Assembly: GCA_010672965.1 (NCBI GenBank)
Contig: JAAHFN010000001.1
Location: 142,108 to 206,107 of the forward strand
Source: Oscillatoria sp. SIO1A7
GTDB lineage: Bacteria > Cyanobacteriota > Cyanobacteriia > Cyanobacteriales > Laspinemataceae
Direction: 5' to 3'
Length of the DNA: 64,000 nt
The notes under the pieces were generated by a model, which was given only the letters and a program-made list of their open reading frames with translations, was not told the DNA's origin and did no database searches. Below, in pieces: positions 55,283 through 63,946 of the stretch. Each line of letters starts with the position of its first letter. The stretch's first letter is position 1. Position numbers and translations under genes: made by a program.

Positions 55283-55432
55283 ATATCATGTCGGTTTGAA
55301 TGCGCCAAAAAAAAGTCAAGTTCTCCGTAGGACGGGCGTCCCGCCTGTCCTACGGGGCGGGGGGACAGGCGGGACGCCCGTCCTACGGGAGATTCTAAAT
55401 TTTTTCTGTGGGTATTTAACCTGACTTGATAT
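55283..55432. mobile_element. MITE-like element, family B, copy 5
   Basis: 150 bp with ends ATATCATGTCGGTTTGAAT and GTATTTAACCTGACTTGATAT. The core is GTAGGACGGGCGTCCCGCC and its inverse. It begins directly after structured element copy A. Confidence 0.9.
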
Positions 55433-55987
55433 TAGACCGATTTTATGGGGCCTTAACGACGGAAGCCCTACTGGGACAGGACTTAGGCAAAGACTCTGTA
55501 TGTAGGGTGCCGCACCGCGCACCAGAGCGCTAAATATATTCTCGCTATTTCTAGAGCGGACAGGAAAGGGCGATCGCCAAAAGGACGGCGCTTCCGAGGC
55601 ACCTTCCTCGGGATTTTCTGAGTCATCTGCGATCGCTCCGCAATTATTTTGTTCAATATTATAATCTTGGCGAGCGATCGCCAACCGCAGGGGTGGCCTT
55701 CCGTAGGACGAGCGTCCCGCCTGTCCCTATCCGCCAATTTTCTATGCCTTGGCCCCGACCGCAGGGGTGGCCTTCCGTAGGACGGGCGTCCCGCCTGTCC
55801 CTATCCGCAGCAGGGAGAGACAGGCGGAAGCCTTTTGCCAATGTCAAATCCGCGTAGCTGTTCCACCTGTTCCACAAATTCTGTAGGGGCAATCCCCCCG
55901 TGGTTGCCCCGGTTGGTATGGGGCGCTCCCGGGGGCACCGCCCCTACAGACTTATACCGTGAACGTTTAACCGGATTTGATTTGATG

Positions 55988-58900
55988 TTACCCAGAGCCA
56001 TTAATCTGATTAACCACATATTGTGGATCTGTTTCTACCTCCTTTGTCTCGGGATTAAGATCTATATCCGGTTGTAACTCCTTTACCCGACGCAGAATAT
56101 TCAAGGCCAGTTGCCGGTCCTTCTGGTTCCCGGTTCGAGCCAATTGGATGGCTTCACCCAGGACGCTTTCGTAAACGGGAAGCGCTTCGCAAGTGAGACG
56201 ATAGTTTGACAGGGGCTCGTTGACGTAGCTTTGCCATTCAAAGGGGCTCAAATTGCGAAACGAACGCCGACAATTTTCTGCCATCAAGGGTTCAATCTGG
56301 CGGTGATGGATGCGGGCGGTTCCGTCTGTGCTGGCAGTGACCAGGTACTGGCCGTCGGGGCTGAAGCTCGTAGCTATAACCGAGTTGTCGTGGGAAATGC
56401 GGGCGATTTCGGCTCCTGTGTCGGTGCGGCTGATGCGGGCGGTTCCGTCTGTGCTCGCAGTGGCCAGGTACTTGCCGTCGGGGCTGAAGCTCGCAGCTAT
56501 AACCGAGTTGTCGTGGGAGATGCGGGCGATTTCGGCTCCTGTGTCGGTGCGGCTGATGCGGGCGGTTCCGTCCCTGCTCGCAGTGGCCAGGTACTGGCCG
56601 TCGGGGCTGAAGCTCGTAGCTATAACCGAGCTGTAGTAGTTGATACGGGCGATTTCGGCTCCGCTGTCGGTGCGGCTGATACGGGCGGTTCCGTCCTTGC
56701 TGGCGGTGGCCAGGTACTGGCCGTCGGAGCTGAAGCTCGTAGCATTAACCCAGTCATCGTGCGTGATGCGGGCGATTTCGGCTCCTGTGTCGGTGCGGCT
56801 GATGCGGGCGGTTCCGTCCTTGCTGGCGGTGGCCAGGTACTGGCCGTCGGAGCTGAAGCTGGCAGCTATAACATCGTCATCGTGGGTAATGCGGGCGACT
56901 TCCGCTCCGGTGTCCGTGCGGCTGATGCGGGCGGTTTTATCAAGGCTGGCAGTGGCCAGGTACTGGCCGTTGGGGCTGAAGCTGGCAGCTATAACATCGT
57001 CGTCGTGGGTAATGCGGGCGACTTCCGCTCCTGTGTCGGTGCGGCTGATGCGGGCTGTTCCGTCCCTGCTGGCGGTGGCCAGGTACTGGCCGTTGGGGCT
57101 GAAGCTCGCGGCTATAACATCGTCGTCGTGGGAGATGCGGGCGATTTCGGCTCCTGTGTCGGTGCGGCTGATGCGGGCTGTTCCGTCCCTGCTGGCGGTG
57201 GCCAGGTACTGGCCGTCGGGGCTGAAGCTCGCGGCTATAACGTCGTCGTCGTGGGAGATGCGGGCGATTTCGGCTTTGGAGTCGATGCGGCTGATGCGGG
57301 CGGTTCCCTTCCAACTGGCGGTGGCCAGGTACTTGCCGTCGGGGCTGAAGCTCGCGGCTATAACATCGTAGTCGTGGGAGATGCGGGCGATTTCGGCTCC
57401 GGAGTCGGTGCGGCTGATGCGGGCCGTTTCGTCCTTGCTGGCGGTGGCCAGATACTGGCCGTCGGGGCTGAAGCTGGCGTCCCAAACAATTTCGTCATGG
57501 GAGATGCGGGCGATTTCGGCTCCTGTGTCGGTGCGGCTGATGCGGGCTGTTCCGTCCCTGCTGGCGGTAGCCAGGTACTTGCCGTCGGGACTGAAGCTCG
57601 TAGCATTAACCCAGTTATCGTGGGAGATGCGGGCGATTTCGGCTCCGGAGTCGGTGCGGCTGATGCGGGCCGTTTCGTCCTTGCTGGCGGTGGCCAGATA
57701 CTGGCCGTCGGGGCTGAAGCTGGCGTCCCAAACAGTGTCGTCATGGGAGATGCGGGCGATTTCGGCTCCTGTGTCGGTGCGGCTGACGCGGGCGGTATTG
57801 TCATAGCTGGCAGTAGCCAGGTACTGGCCGTCGGGGCTGAAGCTCGCGGCTCTAAGCTTCTCGTCGTGGGAGATGCGGGCGATTTCGGCTCCGGAGTCCG
57901 TGCGGCTGATACGGGCGGTATTGTCATAGCTGGCGGTGGCCAGGTACTGGCCGTCCGGGCTGAAGCTCGCAGCTATAACAGGGCCGTCGTGGGAGATGCG
58001 GGCGATTTCGGCTCCGGAGTCCGTGCGGCTGATACGGGCGGTATTGTCATAGCTGGCGGTGGCCAGGTACTGGCCGTTCGGGCTGAAGCTCGCAGCTACA
58101 ACACGGCCGTCATGGGAGATGCGGGCGATTTCGGCTCCGGAGTCGGTGCGGCTGATACGGGCAGTATTGTCATAGCTGGCGGTGGCCAGATACTGGCCGT
58201 CGGGGCTGAAGCTCGCAGCTATAACCCAGCCGTCGTGAGAGATGCTGGCCACTGGCTCGGCCAAGCGCAGCCCTAAGCTCTCCCGAAGGGCAATATCTGC
58301 ATCGAGCGGGGATTCCCCCAGTTCCTTAAGTTGTCGCGCCGACTCCACTGCGAGCAAGACACTGGCTTGCTGGTGTTGGATTTGTTGCCGTAACCACCCG
58401 GACTTGGCTGCCAATTGCCGCGCTTCCGCTATTTTCCGCGCCTGGGTGGCTCGCTCTGCTTCCCGGTTCGCCCGCACAGCCAACCAGCCACTCAAGCCAC
58501 TGAACCCCGCAAATAGAAAAGTAGCAGCAATAGCTCCGGCAAGTAGTCGTTGTCGCGAGCGTTGGCTATCTGCTTCTGCCTTTTTCCAGGCCGCCACCAT
58601 TTCGGCAAATTTTTGCTGGTAGTCGGCATTGTACTTGCGGCGAATCGGCTCTACCAAATAGTCATGTACTAACTTATAGCGCTCTTGAGGCTCTTGCACC
58701 ACCAACCCGGATCCTACCAATACGGGCAAAATCGCTTTTTCCAATAGTTCCGTGGGAGGATCCCCACCCCTGACCCCTCCCAGGAGGGGAGGCCAATTCC
58801 GATTCTGACTCCAATTCCGATTCCCCTCCTGGGAGGGGCTAGGGGTGGGTTCGGAGGGGCTAGGGGTGGGTTGGTAGGTGAGTTCTGCAGCTAGCTCTTG

Positions 58901-61639
58901 CTTCGTTCTCAAGGGGCGGATTCCTTTTTCGTCTGTCAGGGCCATCAATACCTGCCAGACTGCTTCCTCATATTTTGGCCCGCAATCCCGGACAATGGCA
59001 GCAATCCAGCCTTCCGCTAGAGTTTCCTTGGGATTGTCTCCCAAAGAGCGATATGCCTCTAAAGTCTCGATCGTCTCCGCTTCCAACTGCGCCCCCACCA
59101 CCTGCAATTCGATGGGTCGCACTTCTCCCAGAGGTCTGGCGAGATCGTCAACCAATGCTTCTAGCAAATTCTTGTCGAGTTCCAAGGCCGATCGCTCTGT
59201 CAAGTCGGCAATGACATTGCGCGCCACTTCTGGGCTAAAGTTGCCCAAACGGTGCCGCTGCTTTTGTCCTAAAATATCTTCCAATTCCTCTCCCGGCTCT
59301 TTGGCACGGTTGAGAAATGCTTCCAACTCCAAGAGGCGATGTAAGTAATCTTCTCGCAGGGACAGCAATATGCTGACGAAGGGGATGGTAGTTCCCTGCA
59401 AGCAGTCGGCGAGAAATTGATAAAACTCCCGCCGTTGTTCTTCGCTGCAGGTAAAGAAGAATTCCTCAAATTGGTCGAAAATCAAGACCGTTAGCCGATG
59501 GCGACCTACGTTATATATAAGTCTTGCTTTCAGTTCGTCGAGGGGCGGTCGTTCCGGTTGGAAGTCAGGGGACAGATCCCCCCTAACCCCCCTTACCAAG
59601 GGGGGGACAGGAGCAGAATTATCCCCCCCAACCTCCCTTGGTAAGGGGGGGATCGGATCGAGATCCCCCCTAGCCCCCCTTGGTAAGGGGGGGATAGATT
59701 CTCTACTTGATAAGGGGGCGATCGCAGGATCCGGCTCTGTCCCAGTTAGCCCCCCTTGGAAAGGGGGGTTGGGGGGTTCCATCGCTTCGCATAAATCTTG
59801 GAGCCAATTTTTATAAGATCGGATTGTCACGGGAAAGGCGATGCGCGCTTCGACTTCAGAAAAGGAGCGATCGCGCAAGGCCGGAATCAAACCCGCCTGT
59901 ACCAACGAACTTTTCCCAACCCCAGAATGTCCGTACAATACTGTCAGATTATGGCGCGGTTGGGCAATGCGTTGTCCGATCAAAACCTCGATATCCCTTT
60001 CCCGTCCCGAAGCTACAAAATTGGCTTTAGCTTCCCCACTTTCAGAACCCAGCCGACGCGAGGGCTGCAACTGTCCCGCCCCAATAAAAGCTAGCAATCC
60101 GAACTCAAACCGCACCTGTTGGCTATGTTGCTTGACTTCAAAGGCACTGAGATACTGGCCGCTGTCGTAGTAGAGGCGATGCAACTGCTGCAACAACTTC
60201 ACATAATCTTCGGGATTCTCGGCCGGATCGCACTGCGATCGCCCCTTTTCTAACCCCGCGATCGCCTTTTCCGGTTCATTTAGTTTTTCTCTCGCCTCAG
60301 CCACCCAGAGAAAATAACGCAAGTCCCCTGTATCTAGGTTTTGGTGCGCGGTGCGCACCCTACTATTAGCCCCTTTGGGCTTTGTTTGTGTAGCCGCGCC
60401 TTTAGGCGTCAGGCGGCAGCGTGCAAGATTTTCCCCAGCGATCGCCCGTTCCCCGTACTCGCAGACCGCCTGCCAATTTTGTCGCGCCAAAGCCACCCGA
60501 GCCAAAAAGCCCCAATGACGCGCCGAAAGTTTTTGCTCGTCTGTTTCTTGTCTTTCACACCACCGTCGCGCCAATGCTTCTAATTGGTTCCAAGCTTCCA
60601 AAGATACCAGCACATTTCCCAAAGCCTCAGAACAGGGAGTCGCTAAATCCGATCGCCCTTCCGCTTCAAAAGTTTCTAAGGCTGCTTGGAACTGCGATAG
60701 GGCATTTTCCCATTTTTCTTGGTTTTGGTAACAAGTTCCGATTTGAAATTGGGCGATCGCTGCCTTCAAATTCGCAGGTATAATTTCACCTTTGCATTCA
60801 TGCCAGCCCTTGGGCTTCGTTTGTGTAGCCGCGCCTTTAGGCGTCAGGCGGTCGCCTACAAACGAGCTGCAAGCTTGCCAAAACTCCAAACTCTGGCCAT
60901 ACAGTTCTAACGCCTTGTCCCAGCTATTCTCCTGCTGTTTTTCCCGTCCCCTATAAAATGCCCATTTCGCCGCCAGTGCCGCATCCGCTTGCAAACCGCG
61001 CTTTTGAAAATCCTGCAAAGCCGACAGCAGTTCTCGATGGCTTGCTTCTCCCAACAAGGTTTGACTGTCCACAAAGCGATCGCACTTTGCAGCTTCTTCT
61101 AATAACGCTTCCAGTCCCTCCTCCAGAAATGCGGTCAATGCCTCGTCGCTAAAACGAAATTGAAACGAACCCGCCCAACTTCTAAAATCGGGAATCGACC
61201 GTGCGAACCGACTAAAAACGCGATCGTCTATCCACAACAACAAAGGAAAATGAAAGTTTTTTCTAAACTCATCTCGACTTTGGTTCGTGGCATTGAGAAC
61301 TGTTTCTAAATGCTGCAAAGACTCAAAACCTACCACCGACAAAGCTTCGGGAGTCTTTTCGCCCAGGGTTCGCCCGGGAGAATCGCCCATAGTTTGCGAA
61401 ACAGTTTCATAAATAGTTGTAAATAATGTCGTCACCTCTGGATCGAGATTGAGGCTTTCCACCGCTACCGGAGCATTTTCCAAAGCTGCGACTAGGCGAT
61501 CGCGCAGGTCTCGCAGTTCGCACCTAACCAAAAATAAGGCAAACTCCCCCGCCTCTAACTCCAGAACGCGCAGTAAATCGTCCCATTCTTCTCGGGAATC
61601 TGCATCCAGCCAATTGGGAGCATTTGTTGCTTCATTCAT
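55988..61639 (-). CDS. STAND NTPase (nSTAND1-like) with N-terminal helical/TPR region and 16 WD40 repeats
   Basis: 1883 residues. Residues 1-225 form a helical domain (LDADSREEWDDLLRVLE; FHFPLLLWIDDRVFSRFARS; IPDFRSWAGSFQFRF). TPR-like helices run to about 530 (WDKALELYGQSLEFWQ; IGTCYQNQEKWENALSQFQA). An NTPase follows: Walker A YGHSGVGKSSLVQAG near 570, Walker B TVLIFDQFEEFFF near 718, then LREDYLHRLLELE and a winged-helix-like arm ending YKLVHDYLVEPIRRKY. One membrane segment is near 1040 (LLAGAIAATFLFAGFSG). Sixteen WD40 repeats of 41 residues (AASFSPDGQYLATAS, TARISRTDSGAEIARISHD) fill about 1130-1780. STAND proteins are ATP-driven switches that oligomerise on ligand sensing. It overlaps the upstream ATPase by ATGA. 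Four blocks of dispersed repeat DNA are read in frame. Confidence 0.9.
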   Translation of the reverse strand: MNEATNAPNWLDADSREEWDDLLRVLELEAGEFALFLVRCELRDLRDRLVAALENAPVAVESLNLDPEVTTLFTTIYETVSQTMGDSPGRTLGEKTPEALSVVGFESLQHLETVLNATNQSRDEFRKNFHFPLLLWIDDRVFSRFARSIPDFRSWAGSFQFRFSDEALTAFLEEGLEALLEEAAKCDRFVDSQTLLGEASHRELLSALQDFQKRGLQADAALAAKWAFYRGREKQQENSWDKALELYGQSLEFWQACSSFVGDRLTPKGAATQTKPKGWHECKGEIIPANLKAAIAQFQIGTCYQNQEKWENALSQFQAALETFEAEGRSDLATPCSEALGNVLVSLEAWNQLEALARRWCERQETDEQKLSARHWGFLARVALARQNWQAVCEYGERAIAGENLARCRLTPKGAATQTKPKGANSRVRTAHQNLDTGDLRYFLWVAEAREKLNEPEKAIAGLEKGRSQCDPAENPEDYVKLLQQLHRLYYDSGQYLSAFEVKQHSQQVRFEFGLLAFIGAGQLQPSRRLGSESGEAKANFVASGRERDIEVLIGQRIAQPRHNLTVLYGHSGVGKSSLVQAGLIPALRDRSFSEVEARIAFPVTIRSYKNWLQDLCEAMEPPNPPFQGGLTGTEPDPAIAPLSSRESIPPLPRGARGDLDPIPPLPREVGGDNSAPVPPLVRGVRGDLSPDFQPERPPLDELKARLIYNVGRHRLTVLIFDQFEEFFFTCSEEQRREFYQFLADCLQGTTIPFVSILLSLREDYLHRLLELEAFLNRAKEPGEELEDILGQKQRHRLGNFSPEVARNVIADLTERSALELDKNLLEALVDDLARPLGEVRPIELQVVGAQLEAETIETLEAYRSLGDNPKETLAEGWIAAIVRDCGPKYEEAVWQVLMALTDEKGIRPLRTKQELAAELTYQPTPSPSEPTPSPSQEGNRNWSQNRNWPPLLGGVRGGDPPTELLEKAILPVLVGSGLVVQEPQERYKLVHDYLVEPIRRKYNADYQQKFAEMVAAWKKAEADSQRSRQRLLAGAIAATFLFAGFSGLSGWLAVRANREAERATQARKIAEARQLAAKSGWLRQQIQHQQASVLLAVESARQLKELGESPLDADIALRESLGLRLAEPVASISHDGWVIAASFSPDGQYLATASYDNTARISRTDSGAEIARISHDGRVVAASFSPNGQYLATASYDNTARISRTDSGAEIARISHDGPVIAASFSPDGQYLATASYDNTARISRTDSGAEIARISHDEKLRAASFSPDGQYLATASYDNTARVSRTDTGAEIARISHDDTVWDASFSPDGQYLATASKDETARISRTDSGAEIARISHDNWVNATSFSPDGKYLATASRDGTARISRTDTGAEIARISHDEIVWDASFSPDGQYLATASKDETARISRTDSGAEIARISHDYDVIAASFSPDGKYLATASWKGTARISRIDSKAEIARISHDDDVIAASFSPDGQYLATASRDGTARISRTDTGAEIARISHDDDVIAASFSPNGQYLATASRDGTARISRTDTGAEVARITHDDDVIAASFSPNGQYLATASLDKTARISRTDTGAEVARITHDDDVIAASFSSDGQYLATASKDGTARISRTDTGAEIARITHDDWVNATSFSSDGQYLATASKDGTARISRTDSGAEIARINYYSSVIATSFSPDGQYLATASRDGTARISRTDTGAEIARISHDNSVIAASFSPDGKYLATASTDGTARISRTDTGAEIARISHDNSVIATSFSPDGQYLVTASTDGTARIHHRQIEPLMAENCRRSFRNLSPFEWQSYVNEPLSNYRLTCEALPVYESVLGEAIQLARTGNQKDRQLALNILRRVKELQPDIDLNPETKEVETDPQYVVNQINGSG
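56290..58255. repeat. Array of sixteen 123-bp WD40-coding repeats
   Basis: Sixteen units of about 123 bp, many over 85 % alike by eye at the DNA level (for example GCCAGGTACTGGCCGTCGGG recurs almost unchanged). Differences concentrate in the few residues after SHD and after TAS. The plus strand is open across the array and yields a false 681-codon frame. Confidence 0.95.
58750..58885. repeat. Dispersed CCCCTCCTGGGAGGGG repeat read in frame in the STAND gene
   Basis: GGGAGGGGCTAGGGGTGGGT and its inverse occur here inside the coding region and encode QPTPSPSEPTPSPSQEGN and PPLLGGVRGGDPP. The same sequence occurs between genes at 21.8 kb and 54.9 kb. Confidence 0.85.
59570..59785. repeat. CCCCCCTTGGTAAGGGGGG palindromic repeats read in frame in the STAND gene
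   Basis: Four to five units encode PPNPPFQGGLTG, IPPLPRGARGDLD, IPPLPREVGGDN and VPPLVRGVRGDL, between the Walker A and Walker B parts of the NTPase domain. Confidence 0.85.
60318..60420. repeat. Compound dispersed repeat read in frame in the STAND gene
   Basis: The family A MITE core (TTGGTGCGCGGTGCGCACCC) joined to TTTGTGTAGCCGCGCCTTTA-GGCGTCAGGCGG. It encodes RLTPKGAATQTKPKGANSRV and RTAHQNLDTG. The second part recurs at about 60805-60855, encoding RLTPKGAATQTKPKGWHE. Confidence 0.85.
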
Positions 61640-62940
61640 TGCAGTTCCGGTGCCTCTTCTAACAAAGGATTGACATCAAACCAGCGTCCGCCATTGCGAT
61701 ACTCAAAGACAAACAAACTGCGTAACAGGGTTTGCGATTCTTGCTCTCCCGTAACCTTGTGGGTCGATCGCACTTTTCGCAACAGCTCCCACTCATCATC
61801 GGTAATCGTTCCGAGCAGGTCGTCCCGTTCTCGACCGATAACCGTTTCTAAGGTTTTTGCCGCGATAGGTAGGGGATTTCTTTTCCGCAAACAGTCATGC
61901 AACCATCTTAACAGATTCCGAACGTGACCGCCACTCATGCGACAGAGATAGTCGAGGGTATCGGGACTGTCAAAGAGCGCTGCAATCGAGGCAAGGCGAT
62001 CGTCGTGAACCAGATTGGGAAAAGCTCGCGCTAATACCATTTCTCGCAACAGTTCCATCCCTTCCTCGCAGATATTTCCATCCTTGTCCCGCACCGGAAC
62101 CATAGGTAATACGGCGGGTCGATTGCCACCAAAACGATTTTTAATCGCCGCCAGCTCGTTGGAGAAAATCAGCACTAAAGGAATCGTATAAACCAGATGG
62201 CAGCGCAATCGAGCTAACTGTTCTCCGCGATCGGCAAAGAGATATTCTGGTAAAGTTTTCCCGGAACTGGTCGGGCGATTATCTACGCGATCTAGGTTAT
62301 CGACGATCGCCACCAATCCCTCTCCTCCTTTCCGAGCGATCGCCTCCCCTGCGGGAATTAACAATTCTTTGTTCAGCGCGTTAATCAGGCTCTCGGTCTT
62401 CGGCTCCAAATATTGCCTCAAGCGGCTGCGGAGTTGCGGGCTCTCCTTCGTTTTCGCCGTCAGTTTCCCAATCCCAAAAGAGACTTCCGCCTCAAGCCCT
62501 AATTGAATCGGCGTTTGCAAAAAATCCGCAGCCTCTTGCAAGAGGTTATTAAAATAGCTACCTTTTAAATTAATTCCCACCGCCCCTAAGCTCTCTTGCA
62601 CTTGTCGGGCGATCGCCAGTAAAATATCGCTGATATCCACATCCCCCATATCCATATCCTGGCTGGACTCGAAATAGACAACATGAAATCCCTGTTGTTC
62701 TAAATCCGACTTCAGACGTAAAAGTTCCGTTGATTTGCCGCAGCCAATATGTCCGGTAAAAAGTTGACAAGTTGGATCTGGATGGCTCAGGACGATGTTT
62801 TGTCCTAACTCTTCTAAAATCTCGGCACCGCGAACCCCGCTAAAGTCGATATAATACTTTTCGTCTTGCGGGTCGCTGATATTGAGAGTTTTAGCAGGAT
62901 TGCAGGCCCGAAAAAACCGCTTAAATTCTAATTTGTCCAT
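61636..62940 (-). CDS. P-loop ATPase (AAA-like) partner of the STAND protein
   Basis: 434 residues. N-terminal segment YIDFSGVRGAEILEELGQNI, then Walker A LFTGHIGCGKSTELLRL (residues 63-71 are GHIGCGKST). A DEVH-like insertion follows (VVYFESSQDMDMGDVDISDI); Walker B is GEGLVAIVDNLDRVDNRP (about 207-222); sensor-like HLVYTIPLVLIFSNEL; a lid with LCRMSGGHVRNLLRWLHDCL; and a C-terminal winged-helix-like part (DDEWELLRKVRSTHKVTGEQ, then LLRSLFVFEYRNGGRWFDVN). It belongs to a cyanobacteria-rich group of ATPases that I recall next to TPR/STAND genes. The stop overlaps the STAND start by 4 bp, so the two are coupled and probably form one complex. No membrane segment. The function is inferred from context only. 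Confidence 0.88.
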   Translation of the reverse strand: MDKLEFKRFFRACNPAKTLNISDPQDEKYYIDFSGVRGAEILEELGQNIVLSHPDPTCQLFTGHIGCGKSTELLRLKSDLEQQGFHVVYFESSQDMDMGDVDISDILLAIARQVQESLGAVGINLKGSYFNNLLQEAADFLQTPIQLGLEAEVSFGIGKLTAKTKESPQLRSRLRQYLEPKTESLINALNKELLIPAGEAIARKGGEGLVAIVDNLDRVDNRPTSSGKTLPEYLFADRGEQLARLRCHLVYTIPLVLIFSNELAAIKNRFGGNRPAVLPMVPVRDKDGNICEEGMELLREMVLARAFPNLVHDDRLASIAALFDSPDTLDYLCRMSGGHVRNLLRWLHDCLRKRNPLPIAAKTLETVIGRERDDLLGTITDDEWELLRKVRSTHKVTGEQESQTLLRSLFVFEYRNGGRWFDVNPLLEEAPELQ

Positions 62941-63372
62941 CTGTCTGTAGAAATTGCTGTGGATCTATCAACCGGCGCTTTTAAATAATTGTACAGCAAT
63001 TCCGATCTCTTGGAATTATGGCGGCAAGCAATTTTCCTACGGAGAGGCGGGGATAGGGGCCAAAAGGGCTATATATTGTAGGGTTCCCCGTGCCCCCCGG
63101 GAGCGCCCCAGTTCCCCTCCTGCGGGCGGGCGGTGTGGGTGGGTTGGGCGGCCGGGGCGGGCAGGGGGACCCTACAAACTGTGACTGTTTAGCCGGATTT
63201 GATATTAAATATGACAATTGGCGTAAGTCCTGTCTCCCCGCTCCCCTGCCCTCCTGCCCTCCTGCCCTCCTGCCCCCCGATTCCCCTGCCAGTGCTAAAA
63301 AAAAAGGCGAATTTCTCTCAAGGAAACCCACCCCCCTGCAGCGATCTGCTGTGCGATCGCTGCAGGGTCTTT

Positions 63373-63680
63373 GAGTGGGGTATCTTCCCACCCGAGCTAG
63401 CTTTGGAGTAAGCCAATTTCCGACTTTCCCTAGTCCATTGGCTTACTCCGTTCCAGTCCGGTTAAGAGAGAAGTTTTTTTTCCTCGATTGACAACGCCTC
63501 TTTACTAGGTTTAGCGTCTTTTGCATTCTAAAGGGTCGCGCTAAGCGGCCCTTTTTTTTGCTCCCTCATGGAAGCATTAAAAGTATCATAGCACGGTTTT
63601 TAGAAAAAAACAACATTGACTGCAAAAATTTTTTGCATCTTCTGCAGATTTTGTAGCTTTTCCACTATCCTATAGCCTAA
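63373..63680 (+). ncRNA. Structured noncoding element, copy B (candidate RNA)
   Basis: Second copy of the element at 54967-55275. GAGTGGG/CCCACCC hairpin; a perfect 13-bp stem GGAGTAAGCCAAT/ATTGGCTTACTCC (63405-63417 and 63437-63449) whose loop differs from copy A; GAGAAGTTTTTTTT; CCTCTTTACTAGGTTTA; terminator stem GGGTCGC/GCGGCCC with TTTTTTTT (63533-63559); AT-rich tail ending ATCCTATAGCC. Read on the other strand, the tail has GCTATGATAC (copy A: GCTAAGATAC), a conserved -10-like box, so antisense transcription toward the ATPase gene is also possible. Confidence 0.5.
63533..63559 (+). terminator. Intrinsic terminator in structured element copy B
   Basis: The stem GGGTCGC / GCGGCCC with a GCTAA loop is followed by eight T. 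Confidence 0.8.
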
Positions 63681-63763
63681 TGTTACAGAGAGCGATCGTC
63701 ATTGCCCCATTCCCGGCTAACAGATTGTCTGGCATTACAAGTATTCGCGGGATCCAAGAGAGA

Positions 63764-63946
63764 GGGGGTATGTTTTTTAGATTTGATGTTGTCTGGCCAC
63801 GATCGACCCTCGAAATAAAACGTAGGGGCGACAGCATTCCCGAGATAACCTTTGCTTTCAAGTAAAATTATGAAATGGAATGCTTCGCCCCAGACATTTA
63901 TGCCGCTCGCTGGCAACTCCAAAAAGGGGAATTATAAAAAACATAC
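63764..63946. mobile_element. MITE-like element, family C, copy 2
   Basis: 183 bp bounded by GGGGGTATGTTTTTTAGATT and ATTATAAAAAACATAC. It carries GTAGGGGCGACAGCATTCC and GGAATGCTTCGCCCC like copy 1. From 63947 a second copy of the segment CGACCCTCGAAATAAAACG... (identical to 63804-63857) starts and runs off the window. Confidence 0.85.

Larger units (their letters stand above)
53317..55987. other. 2.7 kb gene-free region of repeats and noncoding elements
   Basis: Contents in order: an inverted repeat GCGCCGCT...AGCGGCGC (53373-53416); a duplicated TTTTTTTGTATTCAATGCTACC (53478, 53575); MITE B at 53915-54022; MITE A at 54203-54311; GGGAAACTTCAT...CAACACCCTACCC repeats at 54590-54730 and 54733-54900; structured element copy A at 54967-55275; MITE B at 55283-55432; a one-sided family A end at 55475; a 75-bp tandem duplication at 55684-55809 (CCGCAGGGGTGGCCTTCCG units); and a one-sided family B end at 55880-55984. 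No gene is recognised. Confidence 0.85.

Noticed and set aside
56231..58276. 681-codon plus-strand frame opposite the WD40 array
   Set aside because: Mirror of sixteen near-identical repeats with constrained codons; the WD40 frame on the minus strand is clearly the real one.
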